DNA from: Candidatus Zhuqueibacterota bacterium
Lineage (GTDB): Bacteria > Zhuqueibacterota > Zhuqueibacteria > Thermofontimicrobiales > Thiofontviventaceae
Direction: 5' to 3'
Assembly: GCA_016926625.1 (NCBI GenBank)
Contig: JAFGOE010000107.1
Location: forward strand, 1-64,000
Length of the DNA stretch: 64,000 bases
The translations under genes and the position numbers were made by a program. Below the pieces are notes generated by a model that ran no database searches, had not been told where the DNA came from, and was given only the letters and a program-made list of their open reading frames with translations. The stretch's first letter is position 1. Each line of letters begins with the position of its first letter. Positions 36,502 to 45,786 of this stretch are shown here, piece after piece.

Positions 36502-37623
36502 ATGAAGTTAATACATTTTTCGGATACACATCTCGGTTACTCTGAGTATCATAAAATCGATCCCGCCACCGGAATCAATCAACGCGAACAGGATTTCTAT
36601 GATTCATGGAATCGTGTGATCGATGATATCATCCAGCTCAAACCCGATATGGTCTTGCACGCCGGAGACCTGTTTCATACGACCAGGCCTGGTAACCGAG
36701 CCATCGCTATCGCATTGGAAGGAATACAGAAGATCAGCGATTGTCATATCCCGTTGGTGATTATCTCCGGAAACCATTCCACCCCCAAGATCAGGGCGAC
36801 CGGTTCGATATTCGAGTCGATTGATCTATTCCCACAAGTATACGCGGCGTATAAAAGTGAATATGAGAGATTTCGCATCAACGCCTGCGATGTTCATTGC
36901 GTGCCTCATTGTTCGCTGGTGGACGAACTCGAACAGGCGTTTAATCAGATTAAAATCGAGTCGGACGCCTCTTACAATGTTTTCATGGCTCACGGAGCCT
37001 GGACAGGCTCGCGATCCTACTCGATGGGCGAATTCAACGAACAGCATCTGCCTAATCCGGAGCTGAACTTGAAGCTACAGTTCGATTACATCGCACTGGG
37101 TCACTATCACAAATACCTTGAGATTTCAGATCACATCATCTACTCCGGATCAACAGAACGCACCAGCTATAATGAGGTCGGATACAGTTCCGGTTACGTC
37201 TGGGTGGACCTGGCTAAAAAAACACACGAGTACCGTAAAATTCCTTCGCGGTCGATGGTCAAATTACCCGCTATCGATTGTGCGGACTTGACTATTAAGG
37301 AGATTAACGATTCGATTGAAGAGTTAGCGACCCCGGATCTGGAACAATCTCTTGTAGCATTAGAGTTAAAGAATATACGGCACGACACGTTTCTACGCGT
37401 CGATTGGAGAGAGATCGATGATATGTTCAACCATGTGTTCCATCTCGAAAAGACTGTGACCCGGATCGGAAAGGACAATGTCGAATTGTCATCGACGACG
37501 TTTCAATCATTGCCTGTGGAATTTGAACGATATCTGGATGCGATTGAGTTGAAGGAACTCGATGCCGATCGTCTGAAAAAACTGGGTCTCGATTATCTGC
37601 AAAACGAGGACGTCTCTGAATAG
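36502..37623 (+). CDS. SbcD/Mre11-family DNA repair exonuclease
   Basis: 373 residues, ribosome site GAGGAA. The calcineurin-like phosphoesterase core has all motifs: HFSDTHLGY, LHAGDLFHTTRPG, IISGNHSTPK, FMAHGAW, ALGHYHKY. A C-terminal capping domain of about 120 residues follows. Mre11/SbcD nucleases trim DNA ends with two Mn ions, normally with the ABC-ATPase SbcC/Rad50. No sbcC follows here; the next gene encodes a large envelope protein. It may work with a distant SbcC, or as one of the stand-alone DNA-repair phosphoesterases in this group. Confidence 0.85.
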   Translation: MKLIHFSDTHLGYSEYHKIDPATGINQREQDFYDSWNRVIDDIIQLKPDMVLHAGDLFHTTRPGNRAIAIALEGIQKISDCHIPLVIISGNHSTPKIRATGSIFESIDLFPQVYAAYKSEYERFRINACDVHCVPHCSLVDELEQAFNQIKIESDASYNVFMAHGAWTGSRSYSMGEFNEQHLPNPELNLKLQFDYIALGHYHKYLEISDHIIYSGSTERTSYNEVGYSSGYVWVDLAKKTHEYRKIPSRSMVKLPAIDCADLTIKEINDSIEELATPDLEQSLVALELKNIRHDTFLRVDWREIDDMFNHVFHLEKTVTRIGKDNVELSSTTFQSLPVEFERYLDAIELKELDADRLKKLGLDYLQNEDVSE

Positions 37624-37765
37624 AGCAGCGGGCAGTTGTTATGTTAAACATCCTCTTCACGGTCGCGCAAATTCAATAACTGATGATATCTGTACCTTAA
37701 ATGAGTCCTCCGAAATAAGTCATCAGCAGCACGGCGGTTTATAACCAAAAGAAAAAAATAGCTGC

Positions 37766-40700
37766 ATGAATTTTCGATATAGTTTACATATCTCCGTGGT
37801 GTTTTTTTTGATAGGAATGATTCATCCTCAAACACAGCGAGCGCAAATCATTACGAAATATGGTCCCGTCTCATCGTATGAACGACAATATAGAATCTCA
37901 ATCGACTCCGTTCTCTCGGAAATAAATTTAATAGATAGTCTGATTATTAAAAATTCCGAACTCATCGTGTGGAGTGATGATACATTGAAGCGATCGCAGG
38001 ATTATGAGATCGATTATATACGCGGAAAGTTGAAACTGGCCGATCGATTAACAATCGGTAGTCAGTTAAATATTTCGTATCGTTACCTGCCTTTCCATCT
38101 GCGGACCACCTACACTCGCAGACGGATGACATATCTCGGTGATTCCACGAGAGCCTCAATTCCGATCGAATCGATTACGACGGCCAACACGTATGATCAG
38201 ACCACGTTACGAAAAAATGGAAGCGTGGTGCGTGGAATTTCTATCGGATCGAATCAGGGTCTGAAAGTCGAATCCGGTTTACGAATGAACCTCTCCGGAC
38301 GCATTGCCGACAAGGTTGATGTGGTCGCCGCTCTGACGGATCAAAATACCCCGATCCAGCCTGAGGGCAATACTCAGACTCTGAATGAAATCGACAAAGT
38401 ATACATCCAACTGAAGAGCGATCATTTCGATGCCACCATGGGAGATTATTACCTGGCCTTTGACGGTAGTGAATTTTCGAGCTATCAGCGGAAATTACAA
38501 GGTGCCATGGGCTCGATGCACTATGATGATCTCGACGTGACGTTGTCCGGGGCAGTCTCAAAAGGAAAGTATACCAGCAATAAATTTAACGGACAGGAAG
38601 GTAATCAGGGGCCATATCAGTTACGGGGTGATAATGGTCAAATCGATATTATCGTATTGGCTGGAACCGAGAAAGTCTGGATCGATGGTGAATTAATGGT
38701 CAGAGGCGAAAACAACGATTACGTTATTGAATATAGCAATGGTCAAATTACGTTCACACGGCGTCGGCTCATCACGTCAGACTCACGAATCACTATCGAT
38801 TTTCAATATTCTGATTTACAGTTTCAACGGAGCCTTTTCGGATTAAACGCAAAATCTCGGCTATGGGACGATCGCTTGAATATCGATTTGCGTCTCCTTC
38901 ATGAGGCCGATGATAAAAATAATCCGTTGGATTTTACACTGACCGATGAAAACCTGAGTCAATTGCAGCAAGCGGGTGATGAGATCGATTCGGCCTATGT
39001 CAGTGGAGTAAAGTATGTCGGAGAAGGAAAGGGCCGTTACGTGCAGGTCGATTCTCTGAACATACGATTTTATCGCTATGTAGGCGATGAGATGGGTGAT
39101 TACTCCGTATCGTTTCACTATGTAGGACCCGAGAAAGGCGATTATAAATCGCTAGGATACGGACGATATTCATATGTCGGTGAAAAAAGAGGAACCTATC
39201 TCCCAATCATCGCCCTGAAGCCGGCACAGCGACATGATCTGGCCGATATGTCCACGGATATCAAATTAACCAAAAATTTAGTGTTATCCACTGAACTGGC
39301 GATGAGCAAGTTCGACTACAATGCGTATTCGGATATCGGTGATGGTGATAATGTGGGTATAGCCAGCAATACGAGTTTAGAATACGCTGCAGAAAAAATG
39401 AGTCTGCAGGGTATCAATTTGGGTAGTCTGAAGATATCGGGTAAGCTGCGGAAAGTCGGGCAAGATTTTCAATACATCGACAGAACGGATGTGGTGGAGA
39501 AGACGAGGAAATGGGATTCTGAGGGGATCAATACGAACGAAGAGTCGATCAGAGAATTGAGCGTCCTCTATTCACCGGTAGCGAATACACAGTTGAGCGT
39601 GGGTCATGGTGACATCAGCAAGGGGTCGACCTTTCGCTCACACAGGGTCGATGCGAAGATGACGATCGCATTGGATCATTTGCCTCAGTTACGATATGAG
39701 TTGGAACGTATCGGGAGTGAGAACGATGCCGCATCGAAACAGGGCGACTGGTTTCGCAACAGAGGAGGGTTCTCCTATCAGTGGTGGAAAGTGCGTCCCT
39801 TTATGGATTATCTTGCTGAGGACAAGAAGGAGACGATCGCGGATTCTGCTCGTACCGGATTCAGGTTCCATGAATATACGTACGGTCTCGATTTGGTCAA
39901 TTTGAAGAACTTTGCCACGACCGTATCGTTTATCAAGCGCGATGATGCTGAATACAGAGATAAAATTCGAAAACCGACATCCAATTCATTTACGCAACGA
40001 TATCAATGGCAGTACAAAAAAGGGAACCAATTCGCTGTAAATTTTCAATTCATTCACCGGGAGAGGCGCTTCAACGATCTGCAGCAGAATGATACCAAAA
40101 CTGATCTGGGCGATTTGGAGTTGATGTTCTCCGCCTTTAGACGGGCGATCAAGACCAATTGGCACTATCAAATATCGAATACGCAGGTCGCGAAAAAAGA
40201 GCGCGTCTATTTTAAGGTGGAACAGGGTGAGGGTAATTACAGGTTCAATGAAGAAACCGATGAATACGAACCGGATGACCTGGGCGATTTTATACTCAGG
40301 ATCAGAGATACCGATGATTTTATCCCTGTCATCGAACTTAAAGCGAATTCCAGGGTGCGCTTTGAACCCGGATTGATGTTGAATCGACAGAAGAAATCGT
40401 TATGGTACACGATGTTGTCAAAAATTACTACAGACACTCACGTTCGAATCGAGGAGAAGACAGAGGAGGACGATGTCTGGGCAATTTACAGACTCGATTT
40501 GGATAAATTTCAGCGAACAGGGACGACGCTCTTCGGCAACAGGAACGTTCGACACGATACCTATCTTTTTGAGAATGAAAGAGATTTTTCGATTCGTTTC
40601 CGATATGAGGAAAAGAAGGAAGTAAATTACCAATATATAGAAGAAGGAGTTCGCAACACCTTTATCGAGAGATCGTTGCGAATAATGAGGCGTTTTTCAG

Positions 40701-41179
40701 ATAAATTCAGCCTGCAACTCGATGCGCAAAATGCGAGCAGATCTTATCATTTCACGGCTCGTTCCGATAAATACATACGATTGAACGAATTGCTGTGGGA
40801 GCTGTCGTATCGGCCGAAACAGATCATCGAAATTTCCTTGAAATCAAAACTGGCGCTGAAGAAAGATCAGGCTCTTGACCCGGCGACCGAAGCGAACGAA
40901 TTTTCTCTGATGCCGAACTGCAGCTACTCGTTCCGCGGTAAAGGGAAAATCCACGCAGAATTGGAATGGACGCAGGTAAACATTACGCCGGATGATCGGG
41001 TCGTCCCCTATGAGCTGGTTGGTATCAATCGCAAGGGAACGACGCTGAGATGGTTGATCGGCATAAATTATAATTTATCGACCTATCTTCGTGCGACAGT
41101 GAGTTATAACGGACGCTCTGAACCGGATCGTCCCGATATGATTCATATCGGTCGCGCCGAGATCCGTGCCTATTTCTAG
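37766..41179 (+). CDS. Very large beta-rich envelope protein with YVG-x3-G repeats, function unknown
   Basis: 1,137 residues with a signal peptide (about 1-25). Secondary-structure-like patterns are overwhelmingly alternating beta strands rich in Tyr, Arg and Asp, and the chain ends in a strand with terminal Phe (AEIRAYF), typical of outer-membrane barrels. Residues about 417-478 hold four copies of Y-V-G-x3-G-x-Y (YVGEGKGRY, YVGDEMGDY, YVGPEKGDY, YVGEKRGTY). The segment VAALTDQNTPIQPEGNTQTL after a GISIGSNQGLKVESGL block looks conserved. I do not recognise a named family; size and barrel-like character recall SprA-type translocons of T9SS bacteria, but I cannot support homology. No TonB box or plug is evident. 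Confidence 0.6.
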   Translation: MNFRYSLHISVVFFLIGMIHPQTQRAQIITKYGPVSSYERQYRISIDSVLSEINLIDSLIIKNSELIVWSDDTLKRSQDYEIDYIRGKLKLADRLTIGSQLNISYRYLPFHLRTTYTRRRMTYLGDSTRASIPIESITTANTYDQTTLRKNGSVVRGISIGSNQGLKVESGLRMNLSGRIADKVDVVAALTDQNTPIQPEGNTQTLNEIDKVYIQLKSDHFDATMGDYYLAFDGSEFSSYQRKLQGAMGSMHYDDLDVTLSGAVSKGKYTSNKFNGQEGNQGPYQLRGDNGQIDIIVLAGTEKVWIDGELMVRGENNDYVIEYSNGQITFTRRRLITSDSRITIDFQYSDLQFQRSLFGLNAKSRLWDDRLNIDLRLLHEADDKNNPLDFTLTDENLSQLQQAGDEIDSAYVSGVKYVGEGKGRYVQVDSLNIRFYRYVGDEMGDYSVSFHYVGPEKGDYKSLGYGRYSYVGEKRGTYLPIIALKPAQRHDLADMSTDIKLTKNLVLSTELAMSKFDYNAYSDIGDGDNVGIASNTSLEYAAEKMSLQGINLGSLKISGKLRKVGQDFQYIDRTDVVEKTRKWDSEGINTNEESIRELSVLYSPVANTQLSVGHGDISKGSTFRSHRVDAKMTIALDHLPQLRYELERIGSENDAASKQGDWFRNRGGFSYQWWKVRPFMDYLAEDKKETIADSARTGFRFHEYTYGLDLVNLKNFATTVSFIKRDDAEYRDKIRKPTSNSFTQRYQWQYKKGNQFAVNFQFIHRERRFNDLQQNDTKTDLGDLELMFSAFRRAIKTNWHYQISNTQVAKKERVYFKVEQGEGNYRFNEETDEYEPDDLGDFILRIRDTDDFIPVIELKANSRVRFEPGLMLNRQKKSLWYTMLSKITTDTHVRIEEKTEEDDVWAIYRLDLDKFQRTGTTLFGNRNVRHDTYLFENERDFSIRFRYEEKKEVNYQYIEEGVRNTFIERSLRIMRRFSDKFSLQLDAQNASRSYHFTARSDKYIRLNELLWELSYRPKQIIEISLKSKLALKKDQALDPATEANEFSLMPNCSYSFRGKGKIHAELEWTQVNITPDDRVVPYELVGINRKGTTLRWLIGINYNLSTYLRATVSYNGRSEPDRPDMIHIGRAEIRAYF

Positions 41180-41232
41180 ATTAATTTCATGCTGTTCAGA
41201 CAAAAATGACATCGAATTAGACGGTAAAGACT

Positions 41233-42840
41233 ATGAGAAAGAGAATTTTTATAAACCTGGTAAATCTCTCCACAGGGACATTCATTTCGCGTGTGCTCGG
41301 ATTCTTTCGGGAACTGGTCACTGCGGCATTTTACGGTACGGGTCGCGCGATGGACTTGTTTGTCATCGCGTTTACTATCCCTACATTCTTTCGTCATTTC
41401 CTGGGTGAGGACGTGGTTGAACGAGCATTCATGCCTCCGTTCAAACGGCTCATCAGTCAGAATAAATATCAGGCAGCCTGGCGGATAGTCTCTGCGAGTC
41501 TCAATTTCATGACGATCATCCTACTGGTTTTGATGGCCTTGCTGTACGTTATCGCGCCCTTTATTGTCAAATTCATCGCACCGGGACTCGAAGATCAGTA
41601 TTTTTCTCAGGCAGTGACGATGACGTACTGGATTCTGCCATTTATGGTCATCATCGGTCTGGCGTCTTTTGTAGGGGGAATTTTAAATTTTTTCGAATTC
41701 AATCGTATTTACAGTATCGCACCGGCGTTCATGAGTGTTGGAGTGATGGTCGGTATCTATCTGTTTAAACCGATATTAGGACTATATGCGCTGCCAGCAG
41801 GTTTTTTAATCGGAGGAGTGCTCGAATTACTGGTTCAGATCCCGTTTCTGTTTCATCATAAGATTAAACGAAACACTCAGGCTCGTTATTATCCAACCAT
41901 GAATCTTCGGGAAGATGATTTTCGAAAAATAGGCAGGGAGAGTGGTATTATATTTTTAAAATCGATGCTGGATAAGACGGTGGAAATTGTCGACAGAATA
42001 TTGGCATCGTTTCTAATCTCCGGGAGTATCGCCTCGCTCTGGTTTTCTCAGCGATTGATACAGCTACCCGTGGCGATTTTTGGATTGGCTATCAGTCGTT
42101 CCCTGATACCCTATATGACGGAAATAAAGGCGCTTGACAAACACGATGAGTTTAACAGCGCCGTCCAGTTAGGGATACGCATTAATTTTCTGTTGATCAT
42201 ACCGACCATCGCCCTTATGCTTTTATTAGGGGAACCGATCATCACGCTGGTTTATCAACGAGGTTCATTCGATGCTCAGAGCACCCAGCTGACAACGATT
42301 GCCTTTATGTGCTATGCCACAGGATTACTGGGATTGAGTCTAAACGCATTTTTTTCCAGGATATTTTCCATCTATCAACAGAACATCATCCCCTTGCGAG
42401 TGTCGATATTCTCAGCGATATTAAACGTCGTTTTAAATCTAATCCTCGTGAGAACACCGTTGAAACATGGCGGCATTGCCCTCGCTTCATCGATCGCGTT
42501 CACGATTAACAGTGTTATATTATTTTATTTTTTAATAAGGAAATTTGATATTACACTGAAATTGAAAGCCATTGTGATCGACCTTATTTCCATCGGCCTG
42601 TATTCGATCAGCTCAGGATCCATCCTCATCCTGTTAAACCGAATCGTACTGAAACAATATTTAAACAAAATAGTAAATAATGTCTACATGCAGAATGTCG
42701 TTTATAGCAGCATCGTGTTAGTATTGTTTTTATCTATGGTGTACATACAGATCTTGATGTTCGGTCCTGGAGATTTACGGTTGAATGCGTTGGCAAAGTT
42801 ACGAAAAATCAGGATGAAGCGACACCGTTCAGCAGAGTAA
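41233..42840 (+). CDS. murJ: Lipid II flippase MurJ
   Basis: 535 residues, close to the usual ~510-530, with 14 predicted membrane helices. MurJ moves the peptidoglycan precursor lipid II across the inner membrane. The start STGTFISRVLGFFRELVTAAFYG corresponds to the typical N-terminal helix with SRxLGxxRE, and FFRHFLGEDVVERAFMPPF is the following family motif (usually LxEGAFxxAFxP). Further MurJ-like blocks: YQRGSFDAQST, GLSLNAFFSRIFSI and HGGIALASSIAF. The start codon is preceded by only a weak ribosome site. The gene lies 53 bp after the large envelope protein gene. Confidence 0.93.
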   Translation: MRKRIFINLVNLSTGTFISRVLGFFRELVTAAFYGTGRAMDLFVIAFTIPTFFRHFLGEDVVERAFMPPFKRLISQNKYQAAWRIVSASLNFMTIILLVLMALLYVIAPFIVKFIAPGLEDQYFSQAVTMTYWILPFMVIIGLASFVGGILNFFEFNRIYSIAPAFMSVGVMVGIYLFKPILGLYALPAGFLIGGVLELLVQIPFLFHHKIKRNTQARYYPTMNLREDDFRKIGRESGIIFLKSMLDKTVEIVDRILASFLISGSIASLWFSQRLIQLPVAIFGLAISRSLIPYMTEIKALDKHDEFNSAVQLGIRINFLLIIPTIALMLLLGEPIITLVYQRGSFDAQSTQLTTIAFMCYATGLLGLSLNAFFSRIFSIYQQNIIPLRVSIFSAILNVVLNLILVRTPLKHGGIALASSIAFTINSVILFYFLIRKFDITLKLKAIVIDLISIGLYSISSGSILILLNRIVLKQYLNKIVNNVYMQNVVYSSIVLVLFLSMVYIQILMFGPGDLRLNALAKLRKIRMKRHRSAE

Positions 42841-42876
42841 AAAGATCGCTTAAAAACGAAATTTGATACCTTGCTC

Positions 42877-42905
42877 TTGACAATAAATTATAATAGTGTT
42901 ATATT
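42877..42905 (+). promoter_or_regulatory. Strong sigma-70-like promoter of lspA
   Basis: Perfect -35 TTGACA (42,877-42,882), 17-bp spacer, TATATT (42,900-42,905). The start near 42,912 gives a 26-nt leader with AAGGAG at 42,927-42,932 before the ATG at 42,938. This is the best-looking vegetative promoter in the window. Confidence 0.7.
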
Positions 42906-42937
42906 TCTATACTTATTCGTATTTTCAAGGAGAATAA

Positions 42938-43489
42938 ATGATTCGAAGCCGGAAAATAATGATCTTGTTGTTACTGCTTATCATCCTGGTCAGTTGCGAT
43001 CTGACCACGAAGAATGAGGCGAGAGAACGTCTAAAATATAGTGCTCCTATTCAACTGGTCAAAGATTATGTTGAATTTCGCTATACGGAAAACGATGCGA
43101 TCGCATTCAGTATGCTGAAAAGTATCTCCCAACCGAAACGTTCGATCATCATTTACACGACGACGACGATCGCTTTTTTGATCCTGGGGTTGCTCGCATA
43201 CCAATCGCGGCGTGAACGATTCCCGTGGCAGGTTGCTATTGTTTTTATCATGGCTGGTGCGATCGGAAATTTAATCGATCGACTGATGGATGGACACGTC
43301 ATAGATTTTATTCATTTTCATTATAAAGATCAATTCAGTTGGCCCATTTTTAACGTCGCAGATATTCTGATAACATGCGGTGCGATACTGCTTGCTATAT
43401 TGATGCTCAATCGCAGCGATGAAGAACATGAAGACAAGGGCGATGAGCAGAGTGAACCATTGATAACGGAAACAATCGAATCGGAGTAA
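42938..43489 (+). CDS. lspA: Lipoprotein signal peptidase (SPase II)
   Basis: 183 residues with four membrane helices. It cleaves prolipoproteins in the inner membrane after lipid attachment. The conserved sequence boxes are present though divergent: [10 protein letters not shown] (usual DQxTK), [11 protein letters not shown] (usual NxGAAFxxL), [20 protein letters not shown] with the first catalytic Asp, and [14 protein letters not shown] with the second. A charged C-terminal tail of about 25 residues is extra. An LVSC sequence at the end of the first helix resembles a lipobox but is probably part of the membrane domain. Window proteins with lipoprotein signals (23,210 and 24,984 genes) are its expected substrates. 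Confidence 0.87.
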   Translation: MIRSRKIMILLLLLIILVSCDLTTKNEARERLKYSAPIQLVKDYVEFRYTENDAIAFSMLKSISQPKRSIIIYTTTTIAFLILGLLAYQSRRERFPWQVAIVFIMAGAIGNLIDRLMDGHVIDFIHFHYKDQFSWPIFNVADILITCGAILLAILMLNRSDEEHEDKGDEQSEPLITETIESE

Positions 43490-43493
43490 AGAT

Positions 43494-44240
43494 ATGGACA
43501 TCAGCGAATTACCGCGTTCACAGGCAGATCTGACCGACCTTACCTGGCGTTTGGCTAAATATTGTGAAGACAACGACATCACGAAATTCGAACCGGATGA
43601 GATCATCGAATTGATCTCCGATGGTGAGGATATCGAGTGGATCGTCGACCAGTTAGGATCAGATTCTCAGGCTATAGTGCAGGATGAGCTGAAGGGTATT
43701 CTGGCAGAGATTGCGAATTTAGTTGCGTCCCCAGAAGAGGGAGACGACGTTAACATGGCAAAGGCAGATGAAACCGCCCTTAGCCCGGATATCAGGGCGG
43801 TGGTGGGCGAGATATCGGACGCCGTTTCAGAAAAAGGTTTTGAGCTGCCTGATTTATCGCAAATTGACGACATGTCACTCCTGTCAGGGATGGACCTGCC
43901 CCCCGGTTTAGACATCAAGCAGGTACAGAAAATGATGCAAACACCTCAGGGTATAGCGATGTTGGATTTCGGTCTTTTTTGTCAGGAGAAAGGCATTTCT
44001 GATCTTGAAAGCACCTTATCGGATCAGCAGAAGATGAACGAATTGCGGGAAGAGTGGATGAATACGCCGCGACCAATGCTGGAAGACAAAAAACCCATTG
44101 AAAAGTTCGGAGCTGATCCCTTGCTTTCCTTACAGAAGCCGGAGACATACCGCCGTGACCAGCCGCGAGTGGGGCGTAATGATCCCTGTCCCTGCGGAAG
44201 CGGTAAAAAATATAAGAAGTGTTGTGGTCGTGGCGAATAG
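43494..44240 (+). CDS. SEC-C motif zinc-binding protein
   Basis: 248 residues starting 4 bp after lspA, hence the same operon. The C-terminus has the SEC-C zinc motif ([20 protein letters not shown]), best known from the end of SecA, where it binds zinc and SecB or ribosomes. The first 220 residues are acidic and helical, with no recognised domain and no similarity to SecA. Proteins with only a SEC-C tail are common and largely uncharacterised. A role near protein export or the ribosome is a guess from the motif alone. Confidence 0.8.
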   Translation: MDISELPRSQADLTDLTWRLAKYCEDNDITKFEPDEIIELISDGEDIEWIVDQLGSDSQAIVQDELKGILAEIANLVASPEEGDDVNMAKADETALSPDIRAVVGEISDAVSEKGFELPDLSQIDDMSLLSGMDLPPGLDIKQVQKMMQTPQGIAMLDFGLFCQEKGISDLESTLSDQQKMNELREEWMNTPRPMLEDKKPIEKFGADPLLSLQKPETYRRDQPRVGRNDPCPCGSGKKYKKCCGRGE

Positions 44241-44320
44241 GATCGCGAGGAAATTATAGGGTGACGTACATTTACAAACATGTAATATGGTAAAGCTGGA
44301 GTTTATAAAGGAGGAGTAAA

Positions 44321-45466
44321 TTGAAAATAGGAATTCCGAATGAACGGTTTAATAATGAGACGCGTGTAGCGCTCATCCCGGCGGCGATAGCAAATTTAAA
44401 GAATGAACATCATGAAGTTTACATCGAGTCGGATGCCGGGATCGGTTCATATATCCCGAATGAAGAATACGAGAAAGCCGGGGCGACGTTGGTTTCTGAT
44501 ACGAAAAAGTTATATGAAAGTGTCGATGTCATTTTTAAGGTGAGCCCTCCCACGCAGAATCTGACATTGAAACAGCATGAAGTTAATTTAATGAGAGAGG
44601 GGATCATTTACATCGGCTTTCTGGCGCCTCACTCGAATCGTGATGTATTGGAGAAAATGCAGGATCGCAAGATCACGGTCTTTGCGATGGAATATGTCCC
44701 TCGTATTACGAGAGCGCAAAGCATGGACGCGCTGAGTTCCATGGCGACTCTAGCCGGTTATAAAGCCGTGTTATTGGGAGCCAATCATCTTGGTAAGATC
44801 TTTCCGCTGTTAATGACCGCAGCAGGATCAATCACGCCCGCGAATGTGTTCGTCCTTGGAGCGGGCGTGGCAGGATTGCAGGCTATAGCAACGGCGAAGC
44901 GTCTCGGTGCGCGGGTGGAGGCGTTCGATCCGCGAGCGGCTGTTAAGGAGCAGATCGAGAGTCTCGGTGCGAAATTCGTTGAAATGGAGTTGCCGAAAGA
45001 GGATGTGGAGACTGCCGGTGGTTATGCTAAAGAACAGACGGACGAATTTTTAAAAAAGGAACAGGAAGCCATTGCGAGGCGGCTGTCACGTACCGACGTG
45101 ATTATATCCACGGCTCAAATATTTGGAAAAAAGGCTCCCATACTGATTACCGAAGAGATGGTAGCCCAGATGAAACCCGGCTCAGTCATTGTCGACCTCG
45201 CCGCGGAACAAGGTGGTAACTGTGAATTGACACAGGCGAACGAGGTCGTTAATAAGCATAGCGTCACTATCGTCGGAGCAGTCAATTTACCGGCGTCCAT
45301 CCCGTTTCACGCGAGTCAGATGTATGCGAAGAATATCTCGAACCTGTTCAGGCACTTGTTCCAGAGTCCTGATTTTAAACTTGATTTCGACGATGAGATC
45401 ACTCGTTCCGCTTGTATCATTCGAAACGGAGAGATCGTTAACGAAATGGTTAAACAATTGGTATAA
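44321..45466 (+). CDS. pntAA: NAD(P) transhydrogenase subunit alpha, part 1 (NAD-binding)
   Basis: 381 residues from TTG 44,321 with a very strong ribosome site (AAAGGAGGAG). It is the soluble NAD(H)-binding subunit of the proton-pumping transhydrogenase. It begins KIGIPNERFNNETRVALIPAAIA, as alanine dehydrogenase/PntA proteins do, and has EYVPRITRAQSMDALSS, the Rossmann motif VLGAGVAGLQAIATAKRLGA, and GSVIVDLAAEQGGN. The alpha subunit is split here: the membrane part is the next gene. The operon interconverts NADH/NADP+ and NAD+/NADPH using the proton gradient and is a likely NADPH source for the reductases in this window. Confidence 0.96.
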   Translation: MKIGIPNERFNNETRVALIPAAIANLKNEHHEVYIESDAGIGSYIPNEEYEKAGATLVSDTKKLYESVDVIFKVSPPTQNLTLKQHEVNLMREGIIYIGFLAPHSNRDVLEKMQDRKITVFAMEYVPRITRAQSMDALSSMATLAGYKAVLLGANHLGKIFPLLMTAAGSITPANVFVLGAGVAGLQAIATAKRLGARVEAFDPRAAVKEQIESLGAKFVEMELPKEDVETAGGYAKEQTDEFLKKEQEAIARRLSRTDVIISTAQIFGKKAPILITEEMVAQMKPGSVIVDLAAEQGGNCELTQANEVVNKHSVTIVGAVNLPASIPFHASQMYAKNISNLFRHLFQSPDFKLDFDDEITRSACIIRNGEIVNEMVKQLV

Positions 45467-45481
45467 GGAGGATTTAGCGTA

Positions 45482-45775
45482 ATGGATAGTTCAATCATTA
45501 TCTCAATCTATATATTTGTTCTGGCAATTTTCATTGGATTTGAAGTCATCACCAAAGTCCCGCCGCTCTTGCACACCCCGTTGATGTCAGGATCGAACGC
45601 GATATCCGGAATTACACTGGTCGGATCGGTGATCAGTGCAAGCAAGGGGCAGGATGGACTGAGCACCATACTGGCTACAGTGGCAGTGGTTTTTGCGACG
45701 ATCAACGTCGTCGGCGGCTACCTGGTCACCGACAGAATGCTTGAGATGTTCAAGAAAGAGAAAGAGAATAAATAG
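45482..45775 (+). CDS. pntAB: NAD(P) transhydrogenase subunit alpha, part 2 (membrane)
   Basis: 97 residues, three membrane helices, starting 15 bp after pntAA with AGGAGG-like site. The motif FEVITKVPPLLHTPLMSGSNAISGI is characteristic of the PntAB channel component. The last part VVGGYLVTDRMLEMFKK also fits. Together with PntB it forms the proton channel. Confidence 0.96.
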   Translation: MDSSIIISIYIFVLAIFIGFEVITKVPPLLHTPLMSGSNAISGITLVGSVISASKGQDGLSTILATVAVVFATINVVGGYLVTDRMLEMFKKEKENK

Positions 45776-45786
45776 GAGATATATAA

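Noticed and set aside
39014-39199. Repeated YVG units considered as a possible DNA repeat or CRISPR-like array
   Set aside because: The repetition is at protein level, with irregular spacing and within an intact coding frame; there are no spacers.
42975-43000. LVSC in LspA taken as a lipobox
   Set aside because: It sits at the end of the first membrane helix and the following Asp-x-x-Thr-Lys belongs to the normal SPase II box, so a lipoprotein reading is unlikely.
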